This document shows, one piece after another, positions 9,458 through 18,355 of a stretch of 64,000 bases of DNA. Position numbers and translations under genes: made by a program. The stretch covers positions 363,755 through 427,754 of the forward strand of contig NZ_LVEM01000002.1 of the NCBI RefSeq assembly GCF_001641335.1. The letters are read 5' to 3'. Position 1 is the stretch's first letter. The number at the start of each line of letters is the position of its first letter. The stretch comes from Bradyrhizobium stylosanthis (GTDB lineage Bacteria; Pseudomonadota; Alphaproteobacteria; Rhizobiales; Xanthobacteraceae). The notes beneath the pieces were generated by a model that worked only from the letters and a program-made list of their open reading frames with translations, ran no database searches and was not told the DNA's origin.

Positions 9458-10821
9458 GCTTCGCGCGTTACGATAGCTACCGAGCAAGCGGTGCCGATTG
9501 GCTCGGTAACATTCCGGAACACTGGTCTGCCGCTCGCATCAAAGCTCTCTTCGAAATCCGAAAACGGATTGCCGGAGAACTCGGTCACGATGTGTTGTCA
9601 GTAACTCAACATGGTCTCAAAGTTCGAGATATCGATAGCAATGATGGCCAGCTATCGATGGATTATTCGAAATACCAATTAGTTGAGCCCGATGACTTCG
9701 TCATGAACCACATGGACCTCTTGACGGGATATGTCGATCTGTCGACGGGCCACGGCGTTACTAGCCCAGACTACAGAGTTTTCGCGGCGCGAACGAAAGA
9801 CCTTGCGCTCAAATACTTTTTGTATTTGTTTCAAAATGGATATGAGCAACGAATTTTCTATGCCTTTGGGCAGGGCGCATCCGGCCTTGGACGTTGGCGA
9901 ATGCCGACGGACAGTTTCAACGATTTCATTCTTCCCGTTCCTCCGCTCAGCGAACAAACTGGCATCGCCAAATTTCTCGACCGAGAAACCGCAAAAATTG
10001 ATGCGCTTGTCGAAGAACAGCAGCGGCTAATCCATCTGCTGCAAGAGAAACGGCAGGCCGTCATCTCACACGCGACCACCAAGGGCCTCGATCCTAACGT
10101 GCCGATGAAGCGTTCCGGCTTACAATGGCTAGACGACGTTCCCGCGCACTGGGGCCTCCCACAAAAATTGAATGATCTTGCTGAGCCGAGACAACATTCG
10201 TTCGTGAATGGCCCTTTTGGAAGTGACCTCCTGACCAGCGAACTGACATCCGAGGGGGTGCCGGTCATCTATATCCGAGATCTTAAGCAGCTCGGTTATT
10301 GCCGTGTCAGCGAATGGTGCGTGACCGATGAAAAGGCGAAACAGCTGTCTTTTTGTCGTGTCATTCCTGGCGATATCCTCATCGCAAAGGTTGGCGACCC
10401 ACCGGGGCTAGCGGCCATTTACCCACCAGGAGAAGCTGAAGCGATTGTGACGCAGGATGTTATCCGGTTGCGAGTGCGCAGCACGGTCGATGCGAACTTC
10501 TTGGTTTATCTTCTCAACTCGGATTTTGGCGGAGAGCAGATTAATTCAATTTCGGTGGACTCAACAAGGACACGAGTTGGCCTCGGCCAATACAAGCAGC
10601 TAAAATTTGTTCTTCCACCGCTTCGGGAGCAACATGCGATTAGAGCTTTCCTAGACAGTGAGATCAAAAAGGTCGATTGCCTCGTTGGGGAAGCTGTGAA
10701 AGCAGTCGCTCTCCTTCAGGAGCGTCGGCTCACCCTGATCTCCGCGGCCGTAACAGGCAAGATTGACGTTCGTACGCTCGTCGAGGCAAGTGCGCCCGTC
10801 CATGACATGGTCGCCGCATGA
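9454..10821 (+). CDS. hsdS: type I restriction-modification system, specificity subunit
   Basis: The 455-residue protein has two tandem target-recognition halves. Each starts with a W-L-x-x-x-P-x-HW motif (WLGNIPEHW near residue 15; WLDDVPAHW near 225), and each is followed by a conserved helical spacer starting with EQ ([40 protein letters not shown]). The halves read the two parts of the DNA target. The recognition sequence cannot be read from the gene. The middle of the gene is visibly more AT-rich than the flanking hsdM and hsdR, as is common for exchanged recognition domains. ATGA overlap with hsdM. Confidence 0.94.
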   Translation: MSFARYDSYRASGADWLGNIPEHWSAARIKALFEIRKRIAGELGHDVLSVTQHGLKVRDIDSNDGQLSMDYSKYQLVEPDDFVMNHMDLLTGYVDLSTGHGVTSPDYRVFAARTKDLALKYFLYLFQNGYEQRIFYAFGQGASGLGRWRMPTDSFNDFILPVPPLSEQTGIAKFLDRETAKIDALVEEQQRLIHLLQEKRQAVISHATTKGLDPNVPMKRSGLQWLDDVPAHWGLPQKLNDLAEPRQHSFVNGPFGSDLLTSELTSEGVPVIYIRDLKQLGYCRVSEWCVTDEKAKQLSFCRVIPGDILIAKVGDPPGLAAIYPPGEAEAIVTQDVIRLRVRSTVDANFLVYLLNSDFGGEQINSISVDSTRTRVGLGQYKQLKFVLPPLREQHAIRAFLDSEIKKVDCLVGEAVKAVALLQERRLTLISAAVTGKIDVRTLVEASAPVHDMVAA

Positions 10822-13800
10822 ACCTGCACAAGGAGATTAGCTTCGAGGATGAGATCTGCAGCTATCTTGCCGCGCACGGCTGGCTCTCCGCGGAAGGCGA
10901 TGCAGCGCTCTACAACCGTCCTCGCGCTCTTTTCCCGGCTGATCTTGTCGCTTGGGTACAAACCACCCAGCCAACCGCTTGGCAAACGCTCTCGAAGAAC
11001 CACGGCGCGAGTGCTGAGGGTATCCTGCTCGACCGCATCCGCAAGCAGCTCGATGATCGCGGCACTCTCGATGTGCTGCGCCACGGCGTCGAACTGATCG
11101 GACTGCGTCAACCGATTGCGCTGGCGCAATTCAAGCCAGCCCTGGCAATGAACGCTGACATTCTCATTCGCTATTCGGCCAATCGGCTCCGGGTGGTGCG
11201 GCAGCTGCGCTACTCGTCGGCCAACGAGAACTGCCTCGACCTCGTGCTGTTCCTCAACGGGCTTCCGGTCGCCACCGCTGAGCTCAAAACTGACTTCACC
11301 CAGAGCATAGATGACGCCATTGACCAGTATCGCCTTGACCGCCACCCGCGACCCAAGGGGCAAAGCGTCGAGCCACTGCTGAACTTCCCCAGCGGGGCAC
11401 TGGTACATTTTGCCGTCAGTAACAGCGAAGTCCACATGACGACGCAGCTTGCGGGTCCTGCAACGGCTTTCCTGCCATTCAACAAGGGTGACCACGGAGC
11501 CAAGGGCAATCCATCTAACCCCGCCGGTCATCGAACCAGCTATCTTTGGGAGGAGGTCTGGCAGCGCGATAGTTGGCTGGAGATCATTGGTCGTTACCTG
11601 GTAACCCGGCGCGATGACAAGAAGAAGATCACCAGCATCACCTTTCCGCGCTACCACCAGCTTGACGCCACTCGGAAGCTCCAGGCCAAGGTTCTGGACG
11701 AGGGTGCGGGCGGCAAGTTCCTGATCCAGCACTCGGCAGGCTCAGGCAAGACCAACTCTATTGCCTGGTCCGCGCACTTCCTCGCCGATCTACACGACGC
11801 CAATAACGAGAAGCTGTTTTCCACCGTCATTGTCATCTCCGACCGCAACGTGATCGACGCCCAGCTTCAGGACGCGCTGTTCGATTTCCAGCGGACCACC
11901 GGCGTCGTTGCCACCATCAAGTCCGAAGGAGCGAGCAAGAGCGGGCAGCTCGCAGAGGCATTGGCGGCAGGCAAGAAGATCATCGTCTGTACCATCCAGA
12001 CCTTTCCGTTCGCTCTGGAGGAGGTTCGAAAGCTCGCCGCCACGGAGGGCAAGCGGTTTGCGGTCATCGCCGACGAGGCGCACTCGTCTCAAACCGGCGA
12101 CGCCGCTGCAAAGCTCAAGCAGGTGCTATCGCCAGAGGAACTTGCCGAGCTGGGAGACGGCGGAGAGGTCAGCACAGAGGACATGCTGGCGGCTCAAATG
12201 GCGGCTCGGGCCAACGACAAGGGCATCACCTACGTCGCCTTTACTGCCACTCCGAAAGCCAAGACGCTACAACTGTTCGGCCGCTGCCCTGGTCCTGACA
12301 TGCTGCCCGAGCCATTTCACGTCTATTCCATGCGGCAGGCCATTGAGGAGGGATTTATCCTCGACGTCCTCAGGAATTACACGCCCTATCGAATGGCGTT
12401 TAAGCTTGCCCACAATGGCAAGGAACTGGACGACAAGGAGGTCGAGCGCGATGCTGCTCTGAAGAGCATCATGCGCTGGGTGCGTCTGCATCCCTACAAC
12501 ATCAGCCAGAAGGTCGAGATCGTCGTCGAGCACTTCCGCACGAATGTTGCGCCATTGTTAGAAGGCCGCGCCAAGGCCATGGTGGTGCTGGGGAGCCGCC
12601 TTGAAGCGGTGCGCTGGCAGCTTGCCATCGAGAAATACATCAAGTCGCGCAGCTACAAGATCGGGACGCTGGTCGCTTTCTCGGGCGAGGTGAATGACAG
12701 CCAGTCGGGCCCAGATCCCTTCACCGAGGCCAGCAAGACGCTGAACCCCGGCCTCAACGGGCGCGACATCCGGGACGCTTTCAAGGGCGACGAGTTCCAA
12801 ATCCTGCTGGTCGCGAACAAATTCCAGACTGGGTTCGATCAGCCTCTGCTCTGCGGCATGTATGTGGACAGGCGTCTTGCTGGCATCCAGGCCGTGCAGA
12901 CGCTGTCGCGGCTCAACCGCGCTCACCCCGGCAAGGACACCACCTACGTGCTGGACTTCGTCAACAGCTCGGAAGAGGTGCTGGCCGCGTTCAAGACCTA
13001 CTACGAGACAGCCGAACTGGAGAGCGTCACTGACCCGAACCTCGTCTACGATTTGCGGGCCAAGCTCGACGCGTCGGGGTACTACGACGAGTTTGAGGTG
13101 GACCGCGTCGCAGCTGTCGAGATGAACCCCAAGGCCAAGCAGGGTGACCTCATTGCGGCCCTTGAGCCGGTGGTGGATCGCCTTCTGAAGCGGTTCAAGC
13201 AGGCGCAAGACAAGTTGCGGTCAGCACAAGCAGAAGATGACACCAAGGCCACCGAGGAGGCCAATGGCGAGATCAATGCGTTGATCCTGTTCAAGGCCGA
13301 CATGGGCGCATTCCAGCGCCTGTATAGCTTCCTGTCGCAAATCTTCGACTATGGCAACACCGCCATCGAGAAGCGGTTCATGTTCTATCGTCGGCTCATC
13401 CCGTTGCTGGAGTTCGGCCGCGAGCGCGAAGGGATCGACCTGTCAAAGGTGAAGCTTACGCATCACAGCCTTAAGGACGAAGGCAAGCGCCAGCTCGTTC
13501 TGGGGAACGGCGAAGCTCCGAAGTTGCCGCCGCTGTCCGAGGTGGGCTCAGGCTCCGTGCAAGAAAAGGAGAAGGCGCGGCTGGAGGAGATCATCGCCAA
13601 GGTGAACGACCTGTTCGAGGGCGACCTGACCGATGACGACCAGCTGGTCTACGTGAACAACGTCATCAAGGGCAAGCTGTTGGAATCCGAGGAACTGGTT
13701 CTACAGGCCAGCAACAACACCAAGGCGCAGTTCGCCAATTCCCCGACGCTCTCCAAGGAGATCATGAACGCGGTGATGGACGCGCTGGCCGCGCACACGA

Positions 13801-13916
13801 CCATGAGCAAGCAGGCCATCGACAGCGCACAAGTAAGAGAGGGTCTAAAAGACGTGTTGCTCGGCCCTGCGCAACTCTATGAAGCCTTGCGCGAGAAGGC
13901 TGGCGAGATCAGTTGA
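10818..13916 (+). CDS. hsdR: type I restriction-modification system, restriction subunit
   Basis: The 1,032-residue HsdR has an N-terminal nuclease domain of PD-(D/E)xK type (D141 in CLDLVLF; E155-L-K157 in TAELKTDF), then an SF2 translocase with Walker A AGSGKT at 307-312, the DEAH box in VIADEAHSSQ and motif III FTATP. The C-terminal part is helical and contacts the methylase core. It translocates DNA and cuts unmodified DNA far from the site. The frame is intact and all catalytic motifs are present, so the system looks functional. It overlaps hsdS by four bases and is followed by a strong terminator. Confidence 0.95.
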   Translation: MNLHKEISFEDEICSYLAAHGWLSAEGDAALYNRPRALFPADLVAWVQTTQPTAWQTLSKNHGASAEGILLDRIRKQLDDRGTLDVLRHGVELIGLRQPIALAQFKPALAMNADILIRYSANRLRVVRQLRYSSANENCLDLVLFLNGLPVATAELKTDFTQSIDDAIDQYRLDRHPRPKGQSVEPLLNFPSGALVHFAVSNSEVHMTTQLAGPATAFLPFNKGDHGAKGNPSNPAGHRTSYLWEEVWQRDSWLEIIGRYLVTRRDDKKKITSITFPRYHQLDATRKLQAKVLDEGAGGKFLIQHSAGSGKTNSIAWSAHFLADLHDANNEKLFSTVIVISDRNVIDAQLQDALFDFQRTTGVVATIKSEGASKSGQLAEALAAGKKIIVCTIQTFPFALEEVRKLAATEGKRFAVIADEAHSSQTGDAAAKLKQVLSPEELAELGDGGEVSTEDMLAAQMAARANDKGITYVAFTATPKAKTLQLFGRCPGPDMLPEPFHVYSMRQAIEEGFILDVLRNYTPYRMAFKLAHNGKELDDKEVERDAALKSIMRWVRLHPYNISQKVEIVVEHFRTNVAPLLEGRAKAMVVLGSRLEAVRWQLAIEKYIKSRSYKIGTLVAFSGEVNDSQSGPDPFTEASKTLNPGLNGRDIRDAFKGDEFQILLVANKFQTGFDQPLLCGMYVDRRLAGIQAVQTLSRLNRAHPGKDTTYVLDFVNSSEEVLAAFKTYYETAELESVTDPNLVYDLRAKLDASGYYDEFEVDRVAAVEMNPKAKQGDLIAALEPVVDRLLKRFKQAQDKLRSAQAEDDTKATEEANGEINALILFKADMGAFQRLYSFLSQIFDYGNTAIEKRFMFYRRLIPLLEFGREREGIDLSKVKLTHHSLKDEGKRQLVLGNGEAPKLPPLSEVGSGSVQEKEKARLEEIIAKVNDLFEGDLTDDDQLVYVNNVIKGKLLESEELVLQASNNTKAQFANSPTLSKEIMNAVMDALAAHTTMSKQAIDSAQVREGLKDVLLGPAQLYEALREKAGEIS

Positions 13917-13998
13917 GCGCGTGCCGCTTCAGCGTTTCGGCATATCGATGATCTTAGCGCGCCCCTGATCAACGGCAGCCTGCCGCATCTTGAAAGCC

Positions 13999-14025
13999 GC
14001 CCCAGCCTTTGCGCTGGGGCTTTTT
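13999..14025 (+). terminator. Rho-independent terminator after hsdR
   Basis: GCCCCAGC (13999-14006) pairs perfectly with GCTGGGGC (14013-14020) across a 6-base loop and is followed by TTTTT. It closes the hsdMSR operon. Confidence 0.88.
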
Positions 14026-14201
14026 GCTTTCTGCAATCCAGAAGAAAGCGCTGGTTCCGCTGCCAGCACTTCCATTGCTGCTTCTGCAGCATCTTCGCAA
14101 TGGCATGGCTACGGTTCGACTGGATGTCGGCACGCACCAGAGCGATGTACTGGGCAACGAAACGGCGCGGCGAACGCGCGCCACCACGGAGACCCGAAGA
14201 A

Positions 14202-14477
14202 ATGAAAACGCTGAAGATCATATTGGCCGCTTCGACCCTGCTCGTCGGCATCACTGCAGCATCAGCGGCTGAGTTCACGCAGGCTCAGATTGATGCTGCG
14301 GCGAAGGCCAGCACAATCGAGCCCAAAAGCGGCAGCGAAGCGTGGTGCCAGGGCGAGAAGTCGAACATTCGTTATTGGAAAAGCCTCGCCGACGACGGTC
14401 TCGCTAAGCACGCTCAGAGACTGCAACGAGAGATGAAAACGTACACGGACATGGGTTGCAGCGCTTTTGACAAATAG
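14202..14477 (+). CDS. small exported protein of unknown function
   Basis: The 91-residue protein starts at the ATG at 14202 with a clear signal peptide (MKTLKIILAASTLLVGITAASA, written here in two parts: charged MKTLK, hydrophobic core, then ASA|A cleavage). The mature part is about 68 residues, mostly helical, with two cysteines (EAWCQGEK and DMGCSAF) that could form a disulfide in the periplasm. It lies between the restriction operon and a DUF3489 gene, so it is probably prophage cargo. I do not recognise the family. Confidence 0.7.
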   Translation: MKTLKIILAASTLLVGITAASAAEFTQAQIDAAAKASTIEPKSGSEAWCQGEKSNIRYWKSLADDGLAKHAQRLQREMKTYTDMGCSAFDK

Positions 14478-14596
14478 CGCCATCGCCTAACCGCCGCAGC
14501 CTCCTGGCTGCCCACTGCCCAGCACCCGAAAGGGTCTATGGGCTCGGGGCAGTACAGCGGGACCATTCCGGTCGCCGCGAAACAGGAGAAGTTGAA

Positions 14597-14914
14597 ATGG
14601 CTACCAAGAAGAAAACCACTGCGAAGAAGGCTGCCGCGAAGAAGTCGGCCGCCAAGGCTCCCCGCGCTAAGAAGGCGGTCGCCAAGAAGGTGGCAACGTT
14701 GGCGAAGGCAAGCCAGGCGAAGGGTCCGCGCGCTGGATCGAAGAGCGCGATGCTGCTCGATCTGCTGAGCGGCAAGGGCTCGACGGTCGAAAAGATGTGC
14801 GAGGCTCTGGGCTGGCAGGCGCACACGCTACGCGCTGCGCTCACCCGGCTGCCGAACGGGGCGAAGGCCGAGCGCAGCCGCGAGGACGGCGTCACCTCCT
14901 ACAAGCTGGCGTAA
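14597..14914 (+). CDS. DUF3489-type protein with lysine/alanine-rich N-terminus
   Basis: In this 105-residue protein the first 45 residues are a histone H1-like Lys/Ala-rich tail (KKTTAKKAAAKKSAAK). The rest is a small winged-helix-like domain (SKSAMLLDLLSGKGSTVEKM, then LGWQAHTLRAALTRLPNG) matching the DUF3489 family common in alphaproteobacterial mobile DNA. Its function is unknown; DNA binding is a reasonable inference. AGGAG lies eight bases before the ATG. A terminator-like GGCCCTGGC/GCCGGGGC hairpin with T-run follows at about 14940-14968. Confidence 0.8.
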   Translation: MATKKKTTAKKAAAKKSAAKAPRAKKAVAKKVATLAKASQAKGPRAGSKSAMLLDLLSGKGSTVEKMCEALGWQAHTLRAALTRLPNGAKAERSREDGVTSYKLA

Positions 14915-14985
14915 CCGGCCACTGATCCCCGACTTCGAAAGGCCCTGGCCCATGCCGGGGCTTTTCTCTGTTCAGAGCAGCAAGC

Positions 14986-15222
14986 TTATCTCCCCATTTT
15001 CGCTGCTTCGATCCGGCTGCGAATAGTCTCGCAATCCTCCGTCACAGTCGAAAACTTCCCATCGGTCGTGCTGACCAGGCACCGAACGCCATTCGCGAAG
15101 TGACCTTCGTCGGCGCGCGGCTTGCGCAGGCTCACGACCTGATCCGGGTTGATGTCGATCAGTTGGTCGCTAGGCCCGTGCAGCTGCAGCAGCTCGAAAG
15201 CTATGGCGATCACGATCAGCAT
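14986..15222 (-). CDS. small protein of unknown function with N-terminal hydrophobic segment
   Basis: The 78-residue protein begins with a hydrophobic stretch (MLIVIAIAFELLQLHG) that could be a signal anchor, followed by a polar domain with two cysteines (GVRCLVSTTDG and VTEDCETIRSRIEAA). The arrangement suggests a small membrane-anchored or exported domain, but I know no family for it. It is the most downstream visible gene of the leftward replication module. Confidence 0.5.
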   Translation of the reverse strand: MLIVIAIAFELLQLHGPSDQLIDINPDQVVSLRKPRADEGHFANGVRCLVSTTDGKFSTVTEDCETIRSRIEAAKMGR

Positions 15223-15481
15223 CGGCTGCGCTCGCTGCCAAAAAGCAACCGGCGTCCGTTACCGGAGCCGGTTGATCCAAGTCGCTGTGCATGATGAAAC
15301 CACGGACTCGACCCGAGAGCGCTAGGGCTCTGGGCATCGAGCTGTGCGCAATCAAGCGCAGGCCCGGACTCAGCCGTCAACGTAAATCGGTGGAGAGGGT
15401 TTTGCTCGGCCCTGGGACGCAATTCGGGCGGCTTGCGCGCGATGAATGATCCCGAATTTTCGCGCCGTCAACGTAAATTTC
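15223..15481. promoter_or_regulatory. intergenic region with paired 15-bp direct repeats
   Basis: GCCGTCAACGTAAAT occurs exactly at 15373-15387 and 15464-15478, 91 bases apart. Between them lies an inverted repeat AATTCGGG (15421-15428) / CCCGAATT (15451-15458). Repeats of this length in non-coding phage DNA usually bind a regulator or mark a recombination footprint. No gene was found here. Confidence 0.4.
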
Positions 15482-16090
15482 TCAGCGCACTTCCAGCAGC
15501 GCCGGGAAGATTTCGGCGAGCAACGTTTCGCTGCAATCGAGAACGTTTAACGTAATCAGCCGTTTGGTCACAGCCTTGCGCAACCGCGCCCGCGCTTCAG
15601 CGTATGTCATGCCGCATCCGATTTTTTTAGCATCGAGCCGCCAAGCCCTGTACGCAGCGTTGAACCAGGCAAGCTGGCCGGTCGCGTTCGCTGCGTCGAT
15701 TACCTCCTGAACGTGCCTGACCGCTGATTTCACCCGAGCCATCGCAGCGTCGTGATTTGTCAGCAGCATGTTCCGGTCGCGAGCGACCGCCTCGATCTGC
15801 CGAGCGGCCGTCTCGGCCCGTACCGCGAGCCTGTCCTCCTGGTCATGTGGCAGCGCGCAGTTGACCTCGGCGGCAATTGCCTCGGCTATGTCGCGGTCCT
15901 TGACCCAGTAGGCGCACGAGATTTCCCACCGAAGCCATTTCCGCTGCATGCCGCGCTGGGTCAGATTGAGATCGCGCGTTGCGCCGACGATGCACGGCTC
16001 CCCAATCGGGCTGGTACCGATATAGACCGCAGCCACGCCGAAGATGATCAGATATTCGCGCTCCGCGCCGTGGGGGATCTCAAATTCCAT
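15482..16090 (-). CDS. phage protein of unknown function, possible GIY-YIG-like N-terminus
   Basis: The 202-residue protein starts at ATG 16090 (MEFEIPHGAERE); the longer frame upstream overlaps the next gene and is not needed. Residues about 12-45 (YLIIFGVAAVYIGTS, then CIVGATRDL and a downstream Arg) faintly resemble the two-strand VYIG...vGxTrDL pattern of GIY-YIG/T5orf172 nucleases. The middle and C-terminus are helical (AETAARQIEAVARDRNMLL). The nuclease suggestion is weak; a replication-module accessory protein is all the context supports. Confidence 0.55.
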   Translation of the reverse strand: MEFEIPHGAEREYLIIFGVAAVYIGTSPIGEPCIVGATRDLNLTQRGMQRKWLRWEISCAYWVKDRDIAEAIAAEVNCALPHDQEDRLAVRAETAARQIEAVARDRNMLLTNHDAAMARVKSAVRHVQEVIDAANATGQLAWFNAAYRAWRLDAKKIGCGMTYAEARARLRKAVTKRLITLNVLDCSETLLAEIFPALLEVR

Positions 16091-16097
16091 CGCTTGC

Positions 16098-16619
16098 TCA
16101 GAACACCGGCACCAGCTCGTTGCGCAATCCGCGAGCGATGATCTCGCAGCCCTGGTCGTGGCGCTGCCGCCAGGTATCGGCATAGCCGCCGCGCTTGGCC
16201 GCAACCCATCCCGCATCGCGCTCCAGGGCGTGCGCCAGGGCCACGGCATTCACGGCAAGGACGAGATGCGCGAGCGCGCCCAGGTACTCGGCAGGCCAGC
16301 AGATCGCCGCCTCCATGCGCGTCACATCGCGAAGCGACGGCAGCAGCCGCGTGCGGTTCTGCATCTGCTGCGTCCGCTCCAGCTCGCCCTGCTTGTGCTG
16401 CTCGACAAGATCGTCGAACTCGTAGACGTAGGGAGGCCAGCCCGGCCGATACCCGCAGACGCCCGGCATGGGCAGCAGGCGCAGCGTCTGCATCGCCTCG
16501 GACAGCCGCTTGCCGACGTGCGGGCCGTCCCAGATCGATGGGGCATCGTCATCCATCAGCACGTCTTCCAGCGGATTGAACTTCATCGGCTCGCGCCGGA
16601 TCAGCAGCATGTCACTCAT
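16098..16619 (-). CDS. phage replication-module protein of unknown function
   Basis: The 173-residue protein is taken from ATG 16619, which follows a GGGGGAG site on the coding strand and overlaps the helicase gene's end by eight bases. The N-terminal half has MDDDAPSIWDGPHVGKRLSEA; the rest is helical (LAHLVLAVNAVALAHALERD). I see no enzyme motif. Overlap on both sides shows that it is part of the helicase operon and is co-translated with it. Confidence 0.62.
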   Translation of the reverse strand: MSDMLLIRREPMKFNPLEDVLMDDDAPSIWDGPHVGKRLSEAMQTLRLLPMPGVCGYRPGWPPYVYEFDDLVEQHKQGELERTQQMQNRTRLLPSLRDVTRMEAAICWPAEYLGALAHLVLAVNAVALAHALERDAGWVAAKRGGYADTWRQRHDQGCEIIARGLRNELVPVF

Positions 16620-18141
16620 AGGCAAGCTCCCCCTGATTTTCCTGAAGTTGATGAAATTGCTGCGTCCCCGGATCGAAGCTCATCCGGATCGCGCCCCGAT
16701 AGCCCGTCTGCTCAAAACGGACTTTCGAGATGTGCACGGTGGTCTCGGCCTTGACCGGATCGCGCTCGATCACCAGCCCGTGGTCGGGCTTGTTGAACCA
16801 GTGCGCCGAGCCGTCGATGTCATACAGCGTCGCCGTCCGCAGCTTGCCGCGCTCGTAAACGTCCTTCGTCGGATGCGCGAGCACGATCACCGCGACCTCG
16901 TACCGGCGAGCGAACCGCTTCAGCATGCGGATGGCGCGGCCGATGTACTCGTGCGTTGACTCCTCGCGCTTCCGCGCGTGCTCGATCTCATTCCAGGGAT
17001 CGATGACCAGGACGCGAATGCCGTCGCGCAAAACTGCGTCGCGCGCCTTCTCGATGATCCATTCCAGCGTGATATCGTCCTCTTCCTCGTCATTGGGATC
17101 GTTGTCGAGGAAGACGAAATTGCGCTCGATGAAGGCGTCGGTCGCCGGATCGGCTGCCTCGCTGCCCGAGACGATCCTGCGAAGCTTGTCGCGCAGGTAC
17201 GGCACGGTCGGCATTTCCGGCGAGAAGATCGCGGCGCGCCAGCCGTGGAGCAGCGCCACCTTGAACAGCAGGTTCAAAATCCAGGTCGATTTGCCGTGGC
17301 TCGGGATGCCGGTGACGACCATGAACTCGCCAGGGAACAGCATCATCCAGCCATTGCCCGGCGCAACGCCTTCATCGAAGATCGGCCAGCCGCACGAGAC
17401 CGGCACCAGCGTCGGCAGGTTCGGGTACTCGGAGAGCCGGTAGAGGCCGCGCACGGGGTACTGCTTGGCATCGCGCAGCACCGCGCCCACGGCTTCCGCG
17501 CCGAGCTTGCGCCGCACGTCGTTCAGGTCCTTGCAGCCGGTCGGATAGCTGACGAACTGGCAGCGCCAGGCGCCGATACGCCGCACCAGCTCGGCGGCGA
17601 GCCGCTGCCCAGGTCCATCGTCATCGACCGCGAGGATGATGCGCTTCACGCGACCCAGCCGGTCGCGGTTGAGCCACAGGAATTCGAACTTGCCGTTCGG
17701 CTCGGCCTGGGGATCGAGCGGCGGCAGGCGAGCATCCTTCGGCACGGGCGGCGCGCCATCAGGCACCGAGACGGTGAGCGGCCAGCCGTTCTCGATGGCG
17801 ACCATGCCGTCCTCGATGCCCTCGGTGATGACGAGCGGCTGCGTGCCTGCCTCAAGCGCCGGGTCGTCGAGGGCATCGGCGTTCCAGAACGTCCGCTTGC
17901 CGCCCTTGCGATGCCAGAAGACCTTCTCGCCATTGCGCTCGGCCCGGTATTTCTCGTTCACGACCACGCCGTGCTCCAGGAACGGGTAGACCACGATGTT
18001 GCCGCGCGGGTTCGGGACGACGCGCCGGTCCGGCTTCTCACCGATGAGGGCTCCCGTATAAACTTCGAACCGCGTAGCTGTTTCGGGCGATATCCCCCTT
18101 GCTTCGAAGAACGCGGCGGTCGTCGGCGCGAGCGTGGTCAT
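16612..18141 (-). CDS. phage TOPRIM primase-helicase (DnaB/gp4-like)
   Basis: The 509-residue protein resembles T7 gp4 without its zinc ribbon. A TOPRIM primase core has the acidic motif VITEGIEDGMVAIENG (about residue 105) and the DxD-type ILAVDDDGPGQ (about 180). A RecA-like helicase follows, with Walker A GIPSHGKSTW (about 280), Walker B VLVIDPWNEIEH (about 375), then IVLAHPTKD. It would unwind and prime the phage replication fork. The start at ATG 18141 is supported by AGGGGAG seven bases upstream. The first 104 bases overlap the zinc-ribbon gene in another frame. Confidence 0.88.
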   Translation of the reverse strand: MTTLAPTTAAFFEARGISPETATRFEVYTGALIGEKPDRRVVPNPRGNIVVYPFLEHGVVVNEKYRAERNGEKVFWHRKGGKRTFWNADALDDPALEAGTQPLVITEGIEDGMVAIENGWPLTVSVPDGAPPVPKDARLPPLDPQAEPNGKFEFLWLNRDRLGRVKRIILAVDDDGPGQRLAAELVRRIGAWRCQFVSYPTGCKDLNDVRRKLGAEAVGAVLRDAKQYPVRGLYRLSEYPNLPTLVPVSCGWPIFDEGVAPGNGWMMLFPGEFMVVTGIPSHGKSTWILNLLFKVALLHGWRAAIFSPEMPTVPYLRDKLRRIVSGSEAADPATDAFIERNFVFLDNDPNDEEEDDITLEWIIEKARDAVLRDGIRVLVIDPWNEIEHARKREESTHEYIGRAIRMLKRFARRYEVAVIVLAHPTKDVYERGKLRTATLYDIDGSAHWFNKPDHGLVIERDPVKAETTVHISKVRFEQTGYRGAIRMSFDPGTQQFHQLQENQGELAYE

Positions 18142-18355
18142 AGCGGAAGCTCCCCTTGAAGTCGTCGCAATGGAAACAGCGGAAGAAAAACCCATCCGGC
18201 TCGGACCGGATGGACAGGCAGCGGTAGAACTTCTTCCGGCGCTGGTGCGAACACGCAGGGCAGCGGAATGCTTTCGATCCCGTGAAGGATCGCGGATCGC
18301 AGCCGACGCTCGCCAGCATGCGAAGAACCTCATCGAGACGCAGACGCTGGTTCAC
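18038..18355 (-). CDS. primase zinc-ribbon protein (CHC2-like), separate gene
   Basis: This 105-residue protein has a zinc ribbon, FRCPACSHQRRKKFY then FFFRCFHCDDFKGSF (CxxC...CxxC), the pattern by which gp4/DnaG primases read the priming trinucleotide. The GTG start at 18355 overlaps the upstream stop (TGTGA). After the second CxxC the frame continues about 100 bases into the primase-helicase gene in a different frame, giving a tail without recognisable structure. It probably works with the next gene's TOPRIM domain as a split primase. Confidence 0.78.
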   Translation of the reverse strand: MNQRLRLDEVLRMLASVGCDPRSFTGSKAFRCPACSHQRRKKFYRCLSIRSEPDGFFFRCFHCDDFKGSFRYDHARADDRRVLRSKGDIARNSYAVRSLYGSPHR

